A DNA stretch of 64,000 nucleotides from Isoetes taiwanensis (lineage: Eukaryota > Streptophyta > Lycopodiopsida > Isoetales > Isoetaceae), in the NCBI GenBank assembly GCA_021234155.1, contig JAJEKV010000008.1:10036740-10100739 (forward strand). The letters run 5' to 3'. The notes beneath the pieces were generated by a model. The model was not told where the DNA came from and searched no databases. It saw only the letters and a program-made list of their open reading frames with translations. A program made the translations under genes and the position numbers. Numbering within the stretch: the first letter of the stretch is position 1; the number at the start of each line of letters is the position of its first letter. This document shows positions 45,803-56,999 of the stretch, one piece after another.

Positions 45803-46072
45803 TTAATCCAAAGGCATAGCGGTAAGCTCATAATACCCATATCTGAGTGCGAGAAAAGCGGACTTATGGATATCCTCCTCCTTTATCCTTATCGATAATT
45901 TATCAGGAATGAGTAATCTTTGAGAAATATTTATTGCCACAAGCTGGTCCATTAGATCATCACGCCTAGGCAAAACATAGCGATTCTTGATGGTATGCTT
46001 ATTGAAACATATAATCAATACACATCCTCGATAGTCCTTTTTCTTAACAAAAGGATAGAGAGCCAAAGGCAA
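45803..46072 (-). pseudogene. Reverse transcriptase fragment (Ty3/gypsy)
   Basis: An open frame of 89 codons reads PLALYPFVKKKDYRGC, NKHTIKNRYVLPRRDDLMDQ, IRIKEEDIHKSAF and RYGYYELTAMP. This is the start of the gypsy RT palm/fingers, with several changed residues. The YxDD part should follow below 45800 but is not readable. Confidence 0.9.
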
Positions 46073-46924
46073 AAGCAGTAGGTCGAGATGAAACCTGGGT
46101 TTTGGTATCTGGGTTGTTTCTTAAGCTCGCCAGCTACGGAGGGACTCATTGATTGAGGGAGGCCTTCTTTGGTAGGCTTAGTGCACGGTTCCAAAGCTAT
46201 CTAAGCGTTCTGCCCTCTAGAAGCGGGGAAGCTTGCGGATCTCATGCGGAAGATCACTAAATTGTGAGGAGAAGGCTAGCAATCCCCTCGGCAGGAATTA
46301 TCGTTACATACGTTTGTATCGACTCAATGGAGGCAAGTCTAATGAGAGGAGCTTTCATAGCGTGTAACTTTATCTAAGCGTCGATGGAATGAGATGCATA
46401 GCTGGGGTTGAATGGATCACCTTTTATAGTTCTGGGCTCCATTGGCGTTGAAGAGTAACCTCCGTTTCGCGGTCTATATTGGCCTTTGCGGATGCCAAAA
46501 TTCCATACCAACAATAAGATCATATTTGCCAATGTCCATTAACTTCACGACACCCAAGGCAAGCGGGTACTGGTAACTCCATCTTAAAGGATTATCTGAC
46601 GGACCATGAATGCGATCTTACTGCTGGCGGCGTGGCTGGCTTTGGTGGGATCTCAATGTTTCAAGCGCTGCAATACTTGGGCCATTCTAGGAAAAGCAAA
46701 ATTATGTGTACTACATTATCCATCAAAATTATAGAAGGCTTCTTGTCTACTTGGCGATGAAAAGGTGGAAATAACGGAAGGTGACTTTCGATTACCCGGT
46801 TCAATGGGCGCAAAATATGAGCGCCGTGAATGTACTGGAACCTGCGTCCTCGACTGTAGTGTGGACTCAAGATCATCCCAATCAAGATTAGGCCGCTGGC
46901 CACATTTGCAGGCGTCTAGCGTGG

Positions 46925-46990
46925 CGGTAGGGACAATTTTGCATAAAAGTGGCGAATTACCGCGCCACACTGTATGCTTTATCTGGCCGG
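46925..46990 (-). pseudogene. Gag zinc-knuckle remnant
   Basis: Minus-strand reading gives FATFMQNCP after a stop, corresponding to the GHFMQNCP end of a CCHC knuckle. The first Cys pair is lost or shifted. Its position between gag and RT fits. Confidence 0.4.
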
Positions 46991-49900
46991 AGCTGTTCTC
47001 GAGAGCCTCTTTAGGAATAGGCTGTAAAAGGTTGAACTTCGCTATACATTTATTATTCCCGATTGCTCAGTCTTGAGAAGGTGACTTTTCTTTTCTGGCG
47101 GCCATAAAGTTACTGTTGAGGGGCCACAGGACTTGGTGGCCGGGGTTTTGTAAAGGTGTGGGCGTGAGCTGCGAGTAGGGAAGCGAGGGCGGATCTTGTG
47201 CTTTTGGTGTTAATGCCTTAGCCTCGGCCACTTAAGCTGACTTGGGGTCCTCGCCTTAACCGATACGTTTAATAGATGGGAGCCAATCCTTCAATGTAAC
47301 CCTCCAACCCTCTTTCATTCATCCACGAATTTTGCTCTGACCTCCGGTAGCATGAATTCATCGGTGTAGGCTGAGCAGGCATTCCTTACGCTCTAACTTG
47401 TAGAAGGTGCGGATCACGATGGCATTTTGTCGCCGCGGGGCACATAATCACGACTTAAAAGCAGCAGAATTTCACGAAGTTGCATCACGCTCTGTCTAGA
47501 TGCTTGGCTGCGGCATAGCCCTTCCGCAAATACGGGCAGCCACATGGGTTTGTGGTAGCAACCTTCCTGTATCAGCACTACGTCATGCCATGGGAGCGAC
47601 CAGCTCCTTCATCTCGTCGAGGCAGGTTTCGCATTGATCCACCTCTGAATTTTCCATCAAAGCGGGCGGTTCACGTTCTTCCATATCTTGGTTATGGGTT
47701 TGTGTCAACCGTTTTCGCGGTACTCACTGTCCGGCGCTTTGTGGTACGGATGATCGCGAGGCGACTCAAGGACAAAGTGGTAGGAGTCTGCGAGGAGATT
47801 GGCTATCCTGGAAGAACTTTCCGACGGTTGACATGGGGCTTCCCTCTTCACAGGGTCACGGGCTGATGCAGCGATTGGGCCGGGGTCTTTGTGTAGGTGG
47901 ACTTAGGCGGTTGTGGTAATTCGGTCAGATCCTCTTGAATATCTTTGAGGTGGATTGGCATGCAACATATAGATACGTAACTTCGCCTAAGCGCCTTTTC
48001 GTGCTGCTCCGGTTCACGTTGGGGTGTTAACTGCGGCATTTGAGATGCGCGGGAGGCGGCGTTCGTGCTGCAGATCTATATGGAGCATAACAAGATATAA
48101 GCAGAGTTTCAATCAACATCATTTTGGGGTGCTGAAGTAAGAGTGAATAAGAGACAAAGAGAAAAGTTTGATTATAAGTCAAAACTCTTGTTACATTCGA
48201 AAACTTCACCTTGAGGTAGTTATCAACTTAAAGTTAAGTAAGATACAAGTGGATTTTTTATACATGAGCCACTTCCTTAGTCCTGCGCAACATAATAAAG
48301 CTCATGGAGGAGGTCCGGACCTAGGGATTATAAGGAATTTTTATGGCCGAATGAGTGAACACTTTCGCGTGCGACTCCTTGAGCTTGTAGCGTGCCGGGC
48401 ACGAGGATGATAACGGGTTGATAATCCCAGTGGGGCTAATGATGAGGAGGTTGAAAAGCCTCCTTGATAAATAGAAAATTTGCACCCTGGTGGTCGTTGG
48501 CATCCTCAAAAGCTTCGTGCTTTGGACATATTCCGGTAGTCCCCGTAATGTGACAAGGGTCCATTCGGATCGTCAGGCAGTTCGGGAGGATGGTAACTAT
48601 CTCCATCCCTTGTCGGGATCATAAGGTTCTTGGCACCGACAGAAGTTCCCTCCATCTCATCTTCACCCTCTACGTTCGGATACTCTCTCATATCTTTAGC
48701 CATAATCTTGTTGGAAGTCCAATTCATCCCTCAATATAAATTAAAAGTGATTCTCTCTTCATTACTCCTCGGTGTTTCTTACATAAGCGGTGAGGAATAG
48801 TACTCGTACCAAGGAATTGAGATATAATGGCGCATCCGGAAGAGACCCATTCAAGAATATATTGGCATTATGTATTGATTGATACAATGAGCGTCAATCA
48901 TAAGGATAACACATCACAGTGATAACCATGGCTTAAGACATTGCGTGAAGAGGCCCTGACTATTTCAAAATGCAAAGCCATAATACAATCATCAGGAGCT
49001 GGGTCCCTCGTCTTAGATCCATCGGTGAGGAGGTGGGCGGTAGCATCAACGTGGCTAGAGACTATGAGAGAAGCTGGCTTCCGGTACAACGCCTCGGGTG
49101 GCAAACAAGTAATAAAAGATGCGCATACAAGGAGAGCATTATTGTATGACCATACGTCCCCAATCTTTGCTTATAGCCAAATCCTCTGGACCAAAGTAAT
49201 GGTGGTGACGTGATAGTCAATCTTCTTATGTTGAAGTCGATGTTGGGCCCACCAAGAAACTGCAGGAAAGGCCCTAGGTTCTTGGAGGAAAACAGCACCT
49301 CTCTCCTTGTAGGAAGAAGTGAGAGAAAGAATCCGGGGCACATGGTTGCCCATTACTTCTTTCCCGAGGATCTCTGGAGGTCTCAGCTTCTCTTTCCCAG
49401 TTAGCGGGGATCTTCTCTCCTCTTCTTCTTCCTTGTCATCCCTTAAGGCTGACCTTCGTGTCCCAAAGGTCTTCCTCATCCCCGATCTACCTCTCCCATG
49501 GTGATTTGCAAGGTGGGATTACTTGAGAGGGAGCCTCCCATTTTGTAAGTGGTCCTCAGGAGAGCTGTGGTGTGTCACTCAATAAGAAGCTGCCCGAGAA
49601 GTGACAAGAAGTCTCAGACTCTAGCTTCTGCCCAGGCGGTATGTAACAAGTCCTCAATTGGTGAGGGATGCACAAGCCGGTGTGGTAAAATTAGATGAAG
49701 TCATCTTGGCAATACTACACCCAAGGTCATAGGGACCTCCCCATCTTCTTCTTGTGGACCCGATGTGTGCCAGTAAGCCACAAGATGTCTCAAAAATCGG
49801 TACTCTTGGTTTGTTTAAAGATGCTGAGAAGGGAAGAAGTTTGCCGAGCTTGAGGGGCTTTTACATTAAATTTGGCGAGAGGAGCTTAGGTGTAGAAGTT

Positions 49901-52636
49901 CCTTCCACCTAACAAAATCCACGCTCATCGGCGACTTAGGCGTCCTCAGGAGTCGGGGAGGTACGGTGGGGATTGCTTTCCGCTGACTATCTCCTTATCC
50001 TCAATATCTTGGTCCATGATGGCCGGTGCAAACCGAACCTCAAAGCAGGTTTCGTTCTATTTTGTGTAATGGGAGGAGTCGGTCCCCACTCCTTCTTATG
50101 CCCTTGATGACATTAAGCTGGCGTGCTCACATCATCGCCTAGCATCGAGCAAAGTGTGAATGAGGTAGGGGATTGTGTGTAATACCGTCTTCATTGGAGG
50201 CATAGCGGCCTAATTTCTCATGGAAAAAGCAGAGGAAAGCTGACATAGTCGGTGCACATAGAGCGAAGATCCCCTGCTTTGGAAGCGGTGGCGAGGGAGT
50301 GAAGGTCAAAAAGGGAACCCTTGGGGTCCCAATGTTCTCCATCCGCGCCTGCTTGCTGCAAGGTTGGATAAAACCATGAGTTGAAGCATTAGGAGGAGAA
50401 ATGAGAAACAGAAAGAAAATGAGGCCCCTAAGGCCAAAGAGGGCTTTATACTTTTAAACCGCGTTCAAAGTATTGTTAAAATAATAATTATTTAATTAAT
50501 AATTTATTTTAAATTCACAAAATAAAGCGGAAAAGAAAGCATTTTATATTCACAACGAAGAATTTGGATACTTTACATAGATAAATTGCACAAAATTTTT
50601 ACAACGTGAAAAAAATAATTAAGCCTAGTCACCGGAACTCCCTGGGATCGCCGTTATTTGGAGGTCCCTTGGGCATGAGAATATAGAGTGACCACTGCTT
50701 GCTTACGTGTATGGTGCGCCAAAGGTTGGCGTCCTTCGAGAGTTCGATAAATTGGCTTCAGCCTCTGGGCCCGAGAATGCATAAGCTTAGAACCTCAGTG
50801 GGTTTAATTTCACGGGTAATTTCAGTACAAGCATTTGGAAGGAAGCCCAGAGCGAATCAATCTTCGATGAACTTACGATGCCTACATTATCTCAGAGACG
50901 TGCGGAATCGTCTCTACGTGGGGTTTTAAAATTGGCAGGGTTGCCGGCGGCGGAATGGATTTCCAGGTTGTTGGATGCTGCGCGTGAACAATGCTCCCCT
51001 TCTACGAGCCGATGTGCTGTGGCAATGGCGGCGTTCTCCTATAGAATGGGTCTTGTAACCCACACCTCCCATACTTGAGGTTTGGTGTTCTTCCCTCTTC
51101 CAATGTTAGAGTTTACCCCTCTCACTATACTTCCCTATTCTTGGGGCTCCTGCGGGATCCTCTTAGGTTGATTTACCGTTATCACCCATGTTAAGTCTCC
51201 ACGATGGTGGGCAGTGGCCAACCCGCCAGTCGTCGCGATCACTCTGTGAGTGATCTGCTGATCCCGCACGGTGATTCGGCTCTCTGCGGTTGTGGCCATC
51301 TTCCTCTTCCTTCTTGAAGCCTCTCTCTCTCGGCGGCTCGAGGGCTTCTTTATCCAAAAGCAGCAGCAGGTCTTTGGAGGCGTCTGTATGATGCTAGAGG
51401 CTGGGAGGCTGGAGCCACGCGTATGCCTTGTACCAACTCCATGCGATCTTGGGTGAAGCTAGGTGGAGCGTTCTCAAAAACAAAGCATCTGGTCCCTGGA
51501 TTCCCGGAAGAAGGTGGGGAGATAGTAATGATCCACGTACATGAGTACATGGCCTTCCCCAAGGTAGTAGAACCGCTGGCGGATTCTTGGTAGGGCACCG
51601 GCTATTTGTTTAAGGTCCTACTCGCTTAGAGTCCTTTGAATCAGCTGGGCCTCTTCCAGAATAGGCTCTTTGGGATCTTCCTCCTCGACCTCAATGGGTA
51701 AAAACAGCCGAAGGCCGAGGGCTTGGTGGGGCTGCTCCTGAGAGTATGGGGTGGTGGGCCTGTTTGGCTGAGAAGCGATCATTGAAATGAAAAATAGAAT
51801 AAGGAATTCCTGACCTTGATTGAAGTGCTTCACCAAGGGTTGAGGGTAGTGTGGCCGACCATGGGGTCCTCCTTGAAGATAGTCCACTAAGGCGCTATCT
51901 GGGTTGGAAGGCACTCATCTTCTTTAAATTAAGCCCGGTCGGCAGGCGTGGCATGGTTGCTTGGCTAGGAGCGACAAGAGAGAAGGGTAGAGCTCAAGCC
52001 CCGGTATGGGGCAGAAGGAGTGAGCAAGAGCTAGGCCTTAGAGGAGAATGCAGGGGTAGTCGTGGAAGTGAGTTAATAAAGCGAGTTTAGACTCAAATCC
52101 CGTGACTATGGCCCGGAGAAAGGCCCAGCCTTGAGAGAAAACACGTTCAAAAGATGGTTCAAATTCAAATTTTAACTTTTAACTTTTAAAATTTCAAATA
52201 ATAAATTTTTATAAATTTTTAAACTGGTAGCGATATAAATACAGCTAGCGACCATTATGGAAGCTGACTGCTGCGTTACTTATCACATTCCAACTTTGAA
52301 AAGAAACACCTCCGACGCGGCAAGCCTTTTTGATTTTTAGTGACTGTTGTCTTTTGACCTGGAGGCGATGCCCCAGGGTATTTGGAGGTGCTAGATCCAT
52401 TGGGTAGTTTTACATCTCATCAGGAGCTACCACAAAAGTTATGAAAGCTCTTTGAAACTTGGGTCTTCCGGTCGCCCTAGACTTCTTAAAACACATCCTA
52501 TTACCTTAACTAGCACAAAACCAACCATGAGAGGAAGGCAAACAATCACTCTAAGCAGCTCTATACTCCTCACTACCGAACGCTAGCGAGTTGGGGTTTG
52601 CAATTAGGTCATGATTTTAATTAGCGGAAATCCGCG

Positions 52637-52650
52637 GCTCTGACCTACCA
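52637..52650 (-). promoter_or_regulatory. Primer-binding site
   Basis: On the minus strand, two bases inside the 5' LTR end, TGGTAGGTCAGAGC resembles TGGTATCAGAGC, the initiator-Met tRNA binding site of many plant LTR elements, with a 2-base insertion. It fixes the 5' LTR end at 52653. Confidence 0.6.
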
Positions 52651-52652
52651 AC

Positions 52653-54304
52653 TGTGCTCCACACGAACATATCATTTTCCGGTTATGCATGCGGACTTTC
52701 CCCTCCCATGGCGACCAATTAGCCACGGCGAGAACCCTCAGTCCTTTCGGGTATATAATGGGATAGCACCAGTGAAGGACCGCGAGGAGACCATTAATTA
52801 CGCCTTCAATGGGCTCCCTACGTTTAGCGGGCGTGAATACAAGGGTTAGCTACGGCATAAATCATATATAAATAACCACCACGAGAAGGGTGGCATCCCA
52901 TCAAGTACCAACGGCAAAAAGAATATGCATCTAAACCTAAGAAAACACCCAAACCCATGGTTCTACCACGGCTGGAACTCCCGGTGAGGATCGTGGCTAG
53001 GTCTCAAGAGATCGGTGGAATCTTGACATGGCGTTGAACGGCATAAGTGGCTGGGGTTGTCCCGCACCCATCGCCCTCACGTACGCTGCGGTCCGTTGAG
53101 TCCGCTATAATAACCGCTATAGCCAGGAGAGCGGGCACGGTATACCCTAGCGAGCCTACTCGGGGTTCATGGCGCCCGGTCCGATGAAGTCCGGGAGGCG
53201 TCCCTTCAAGGATCCGCGATGTGGTTCCCATGCAGGTGAGCTGGGAATAGATGCGCATCAGCGACTCCAGCATCCATACCCAACACTCACCTAAATCTAC
53301 TCAAGAACGAGTTGCCCCATACGGTCACACCTCTACACCGAGGAGTGTCGGACCCATACCCGACCCTCTACGTGACCGGCTGCTCGGTTCTAGCCCAGCG
53401 AGGAGTCTCGGGGAGCACTTTTATGTTGATGTGAGGCCAGCTTCTTCACCGCGTATTCCTTCCACGGTGCTAAGCGGACCATAGCATCGACCCGGGTGGT
53501 CTCTTGTTACCTGAGCCGCATCCTAGCGGGATACTGAGGGGCTCTATCACGGGCATACTACAATAAATGGGCTCGAGGTCTCTACCCAGAAGTGATTCCC
53601 CATTCCAAAGAGTAATAATCAATCCATCCTTTAAGAGCCAAAACCAGTCCGGGAATATAAAGAGAACTTGCAGCACACAGCCAGGGGTTGGCTCCCTACA
53701 GTGAAACAGAGAGAACAAACAAGACAACACTACAAGAAGTGCAAAGGCTACCCTAGAACTCGGCCTATGCAGTACCCACACATATTCTGCTTGACCCGTA
53801 TCGTTTGGTGCCTCCATCCTTAAAACTCAATGCTCGGCTCTGATCCTGGGAATGGAAATTACTTGGGCAAGGTGGCTTCGGCTCAATCACAAGGTAGGCT
53901 CAAGCTGCTCAAGGTGGCTGTTCGACTCACAGTCACAAGGGTGGCGCTCAAGCGCTTCCAGTGGCCTTCATTTCTGAGTCACAGGTGGCGCTCCAGCTGC
54001 TCAAAGGTGAATTGGTGGCTGATATGGGAGATGGTGATCCACCTTAATGGTCCAAAGTAGCATCACCATGCTATGTAATCGATTTTTGGCCAAGTGGCAC
54101 CTTCCCAAACCATAATTAGCCTAATTATCCCTTTTGTGGTTCCTTGGTATAGGTTATTATCCTTAATGGGCTAAATTAGCATAGCTAATTTAATCCCTTT
54201 GGAATCCAACCCTAAGGTTACCATACCCATGGTGGTATTATCTATCACGGTGGCGATGTCGATATGTTATACATATCTTGGTATAAATACTTGGAGCGTC
54301 ACCA
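52653..54304 (-). mobile_element. 5' LTR of minus-strand Ty3/gypsy element
   Basis: On the minus strand it runs from TGGTGACGCTCCAAGTATTT at 54304 to ...GGAGCACA at 52653. Its 1652 bp match the LTRs at 38.6 and 40.3 kb. No 5-bp target duplication is visible when the bases beyond 54304 are compared with those beyond 40260 or 38610. Confidence 0.8.
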
Positions 54305-55210
54305 CCAGTAGATGTCATTTACATATGTGTGTGTCTTGAGAAGAGTTAAAGAAGGTAGAGGAGGTTGAAGTTGGTAAGATCGTGCACTATATCTTCCAGT
54401 CATGTATCTGGCGAACAGATAGATGGTGAAGTTGGAAAATTATAAAGCGTCAATTGATGTCGTGGTAGTTGATTTAAAGCCTTTTTAGGATCCTATTCGT
54501 TTTAGTTCCAAATCCCGAGATCTATTAAGCGCTAATCCTTTGTTACGTTGTGACTTCTCCTTTTTGCTTACGATAGATCTACGTAATACACATTGTCCTC
54601 CATGTTCTATTGATCAAGAACAAAGCGATTGAATATGATGACTTTTCGATTTGGATGAAATGATGGTATGAAGAAGCAACTCGAAGTGAGAAAAGCTATG
54701 AGTAGAAGCATGTTCATTTGCTCACGAGAAGTTGTTCTATGGCTTTTCATGGAACATTCCCCGATGTGTGTGATTGTTGTGATGGGAGTAGTTTTGAACA
54801 CTACAGTCTTGGACCAAAGAAATGATGTAATTTTTATATGGCTTGTCATTTTCATATCTTGATAATGAAAAGCGATATTTTGGGGGAATTGTGTTGGAAT
54901 TACATGGCATGTAACTATGTAACTGAAACTAGAATGTAAACTAGAATTCAAGAATGTAAAGTAAAATGTAAACTAGAATTTCAGAATGTAAACTAGAATT
55001 TGAAAAATAAAATCCAAGTGCTACAACAAAACAAGCAAACGATTTTGATTAAAATTCCTGAAAAAGAATTTAGGACATGTGGCAACATGCAATTGGACAA
55101 GGGGGCTAAATGCAGCATAAGTTGCATTTATGGGTTGTCAAACGTACCTCCGCCTAACAGTGTTGCGTGTTTTCCATCCAGAATGTCAAGTAAGAAGACA
55201 TTCATGTAAA
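54305..55210. other. Possible right part of the element that carries the recombinase
   Basis: No long frame. Near the right end are tagaatgtaaac repeats (54930-55005). The words ggacatgtggca (55073-55084) and atgcagcataagttgcat (55110-55127) mirror motifs at 36396-36442, and ccagaatgtcaagtaagaag (55179-55198) matches motifs at 36100. If the retrotransposon block is removed, this tract would close a roughly 3.5-kb element with the recombinase gene. Confidence 0.35.
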
Positions 55211-55850
55211 CATTATTAATAGAAGCTAACATCATTAGCCTCAATTGACTCTTGTACTTATTTTGCAATGACTAATTTGGATAGAACTAAACTTTTCCAT
55301 CTCATAAAACTCTTCGTTTTCAAAACTCTGCTTAGCTGCAAGATCTAATTGTCTTTAGTATTGATTGTACTATCGACATTGCAAATGCAAATTAGAAACG
55401 CTATTCTTCCTTTCAATTTCTTCTCATCCATTCTCCCTCTCTTGAGCTCTTAGGTTTTTCAGCCCTGCTTTGCTCATAGCTCTTGATTCCAGTGTCAGAT
55501 TTGGGTGGTTTGGGGCTCCTGAGAAAGCCCATCAAATCCTCTTCTCAATGATATCTGATTTTCATGATGCCTTGGTTGTTTTGAGAGAGGAATAACTCCT
55601 GACAAATTTGGTCCCTTCTTGGTGGAGGTAAGGTTTTGGCTGCAATTTTCTTTTCGCCATAACTTCTGCATCTACAATCTTTGGTGCTTTTGGGATCTTT
55701 AAAAAACTCGTCCCATCCTCTTCCCAATGATCTCTGATTTCCATGGTGATTCAGCCATTTTTGGGGGCTTGACGAATCTAACCCTTCGGTGGAGTTAAAG
55801 AGTTTGGCTAATTTTGTTTTGCCACTACATATTTCAAGCTTGAGGTGCAC
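55211..55850. repeat. Diverged tandem duplication, about 185 bp
   Basis: Two successive segments (about 55485-55670 and 55670-55835) share in order cttttgggatc or ggtttggggctcc, tctctgattt or atctgattt, ggtggag and tttggct. The preceding bases (55211-55480) are AT-rich without features. Confidence 0.5.
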
Positions 55851-56999
55851 CACTACGGACTACCCTGATGCGTCAGTTTGTCGATCTTACGTCTCGAGAT
55901 GATGTTGGAGAGCTCACGGAGCGCGGCCCGTTTAAATACTCAGTCATTTATGATTGGGCTATGATTTTGAAATATGTAATCTGATTTAGCTTCAGGTTTG
56001 AGGAATATCAAACCTCATAGGGGCTTTGCCCTAGATTTTAGAATATGAAATCGGGGCTCGAACCTCTATCAAAATGTTTAATATCTTAATAAGACTACTT
56101 TAACCAATATCTCGATGAAAGCTAATGTGATTATTTTTTATCTTGAATCTATGTTTTTTTTATAATGACCTATTCAATTGTTTTAGGGATGGTCTATGGT
56201 TTAGGGAATTGTGTTTTACATCCATATCGATTCCCTGGAACCCATTTATTTTGCACATATTCTAAGCGAGGTGCGCGGCTACAAAGTCCTTCGGACAAAT
56301 TCGATCCACTACGTCTCGGGTTGTATCTTGGGCCTCCCAGAGCACCTCCTTTAAAACATGGTCATTTATAATTGGAGGCGAAATATGAAATCTGTTGATT
56401 TTGCCTTCCTGAATCTCTCTGGCTTTGCCTAAGGTTTAGAATATGAAATATGGAAGTCATTATTTAATTAGAAGTGGAACAAATCTTGAATTTTGGGACT
56501 ACCGGTTGAAAAGTAGACTCACACACCATAAAAGAAATTCTGAATTGATTGCTTGAATAGAATTACATGACACGCATAAAATTGGGTTACTTGTTTTCCT
56601 CATAATTTACAAACCACTAGTTGAGAAAGTTTTCAAACTTCACCGATATTATGTACCCTCATACAATGATATAGCATGGAGTTGCTCATGGCCCTTGTCC
56701 ATCTCCCTTCTTGGGATCTTGTGTGTGTTGTCCCTTTGTAGCAGTGAGAACTTGGATATGACCATACCACACCTCCACCAATTCCCTCCTTTGAGAGTGC
56801 AGAGGCATGAGTACCCTCCACTTCTTCTCCCGGTCGGTGTATTTGCTCCTTCAAGTTGCCCTTCTTGTGTCTCCCAATGGGCTCCCAATGTGAATTTGCC
56901 CAGGTCGGGCGCAGCTCCTCTCCATCGGGCATAGTGGTGGTTACATGAGAGAGTGCCACCCCTAGCCATATTAGACTGATCCTCATCAGCCGGGCCTTA
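55851..56999. other. No confident gene
   Basis: A degraded duplication is suggested by gaatatgaaatcgg at 56041 and gaatatgaaatatgg at 56440. A minus-strand frame at 56633-56986 is open, but I cannot relate it to a family. It could be the far C-terminal part of the following transposase relic. Confidence 0.3.

Larger units (their letters stand above)
41849..52652 (-). mobile_element. Decayed Ty3/gypsy (chromovirus-like) internal region
   Basis: On the minus strand the order is PBS, gag region, zinc knuckle, protease region, RT, RNase H, integrase, chromodomain-like tail. That is the Ty3/gypsy order with integrase after RT. No frame is intact; stops and shifts occur every 50-200 bp. The gag part (about 47-52 kb) has only short frames with no motif I can name. 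Together with both LTRs the element spans 40260-54304, about 14.0 kb, including one nested insertion. Confidence 0.8.

Noticed and set aside
51618-51914. Gag protein segment in a 98-codon frame
   Set aside because: Its position fits gag of the minus-strand element, but I see no gag motif, so it is described only as part of the internal region.
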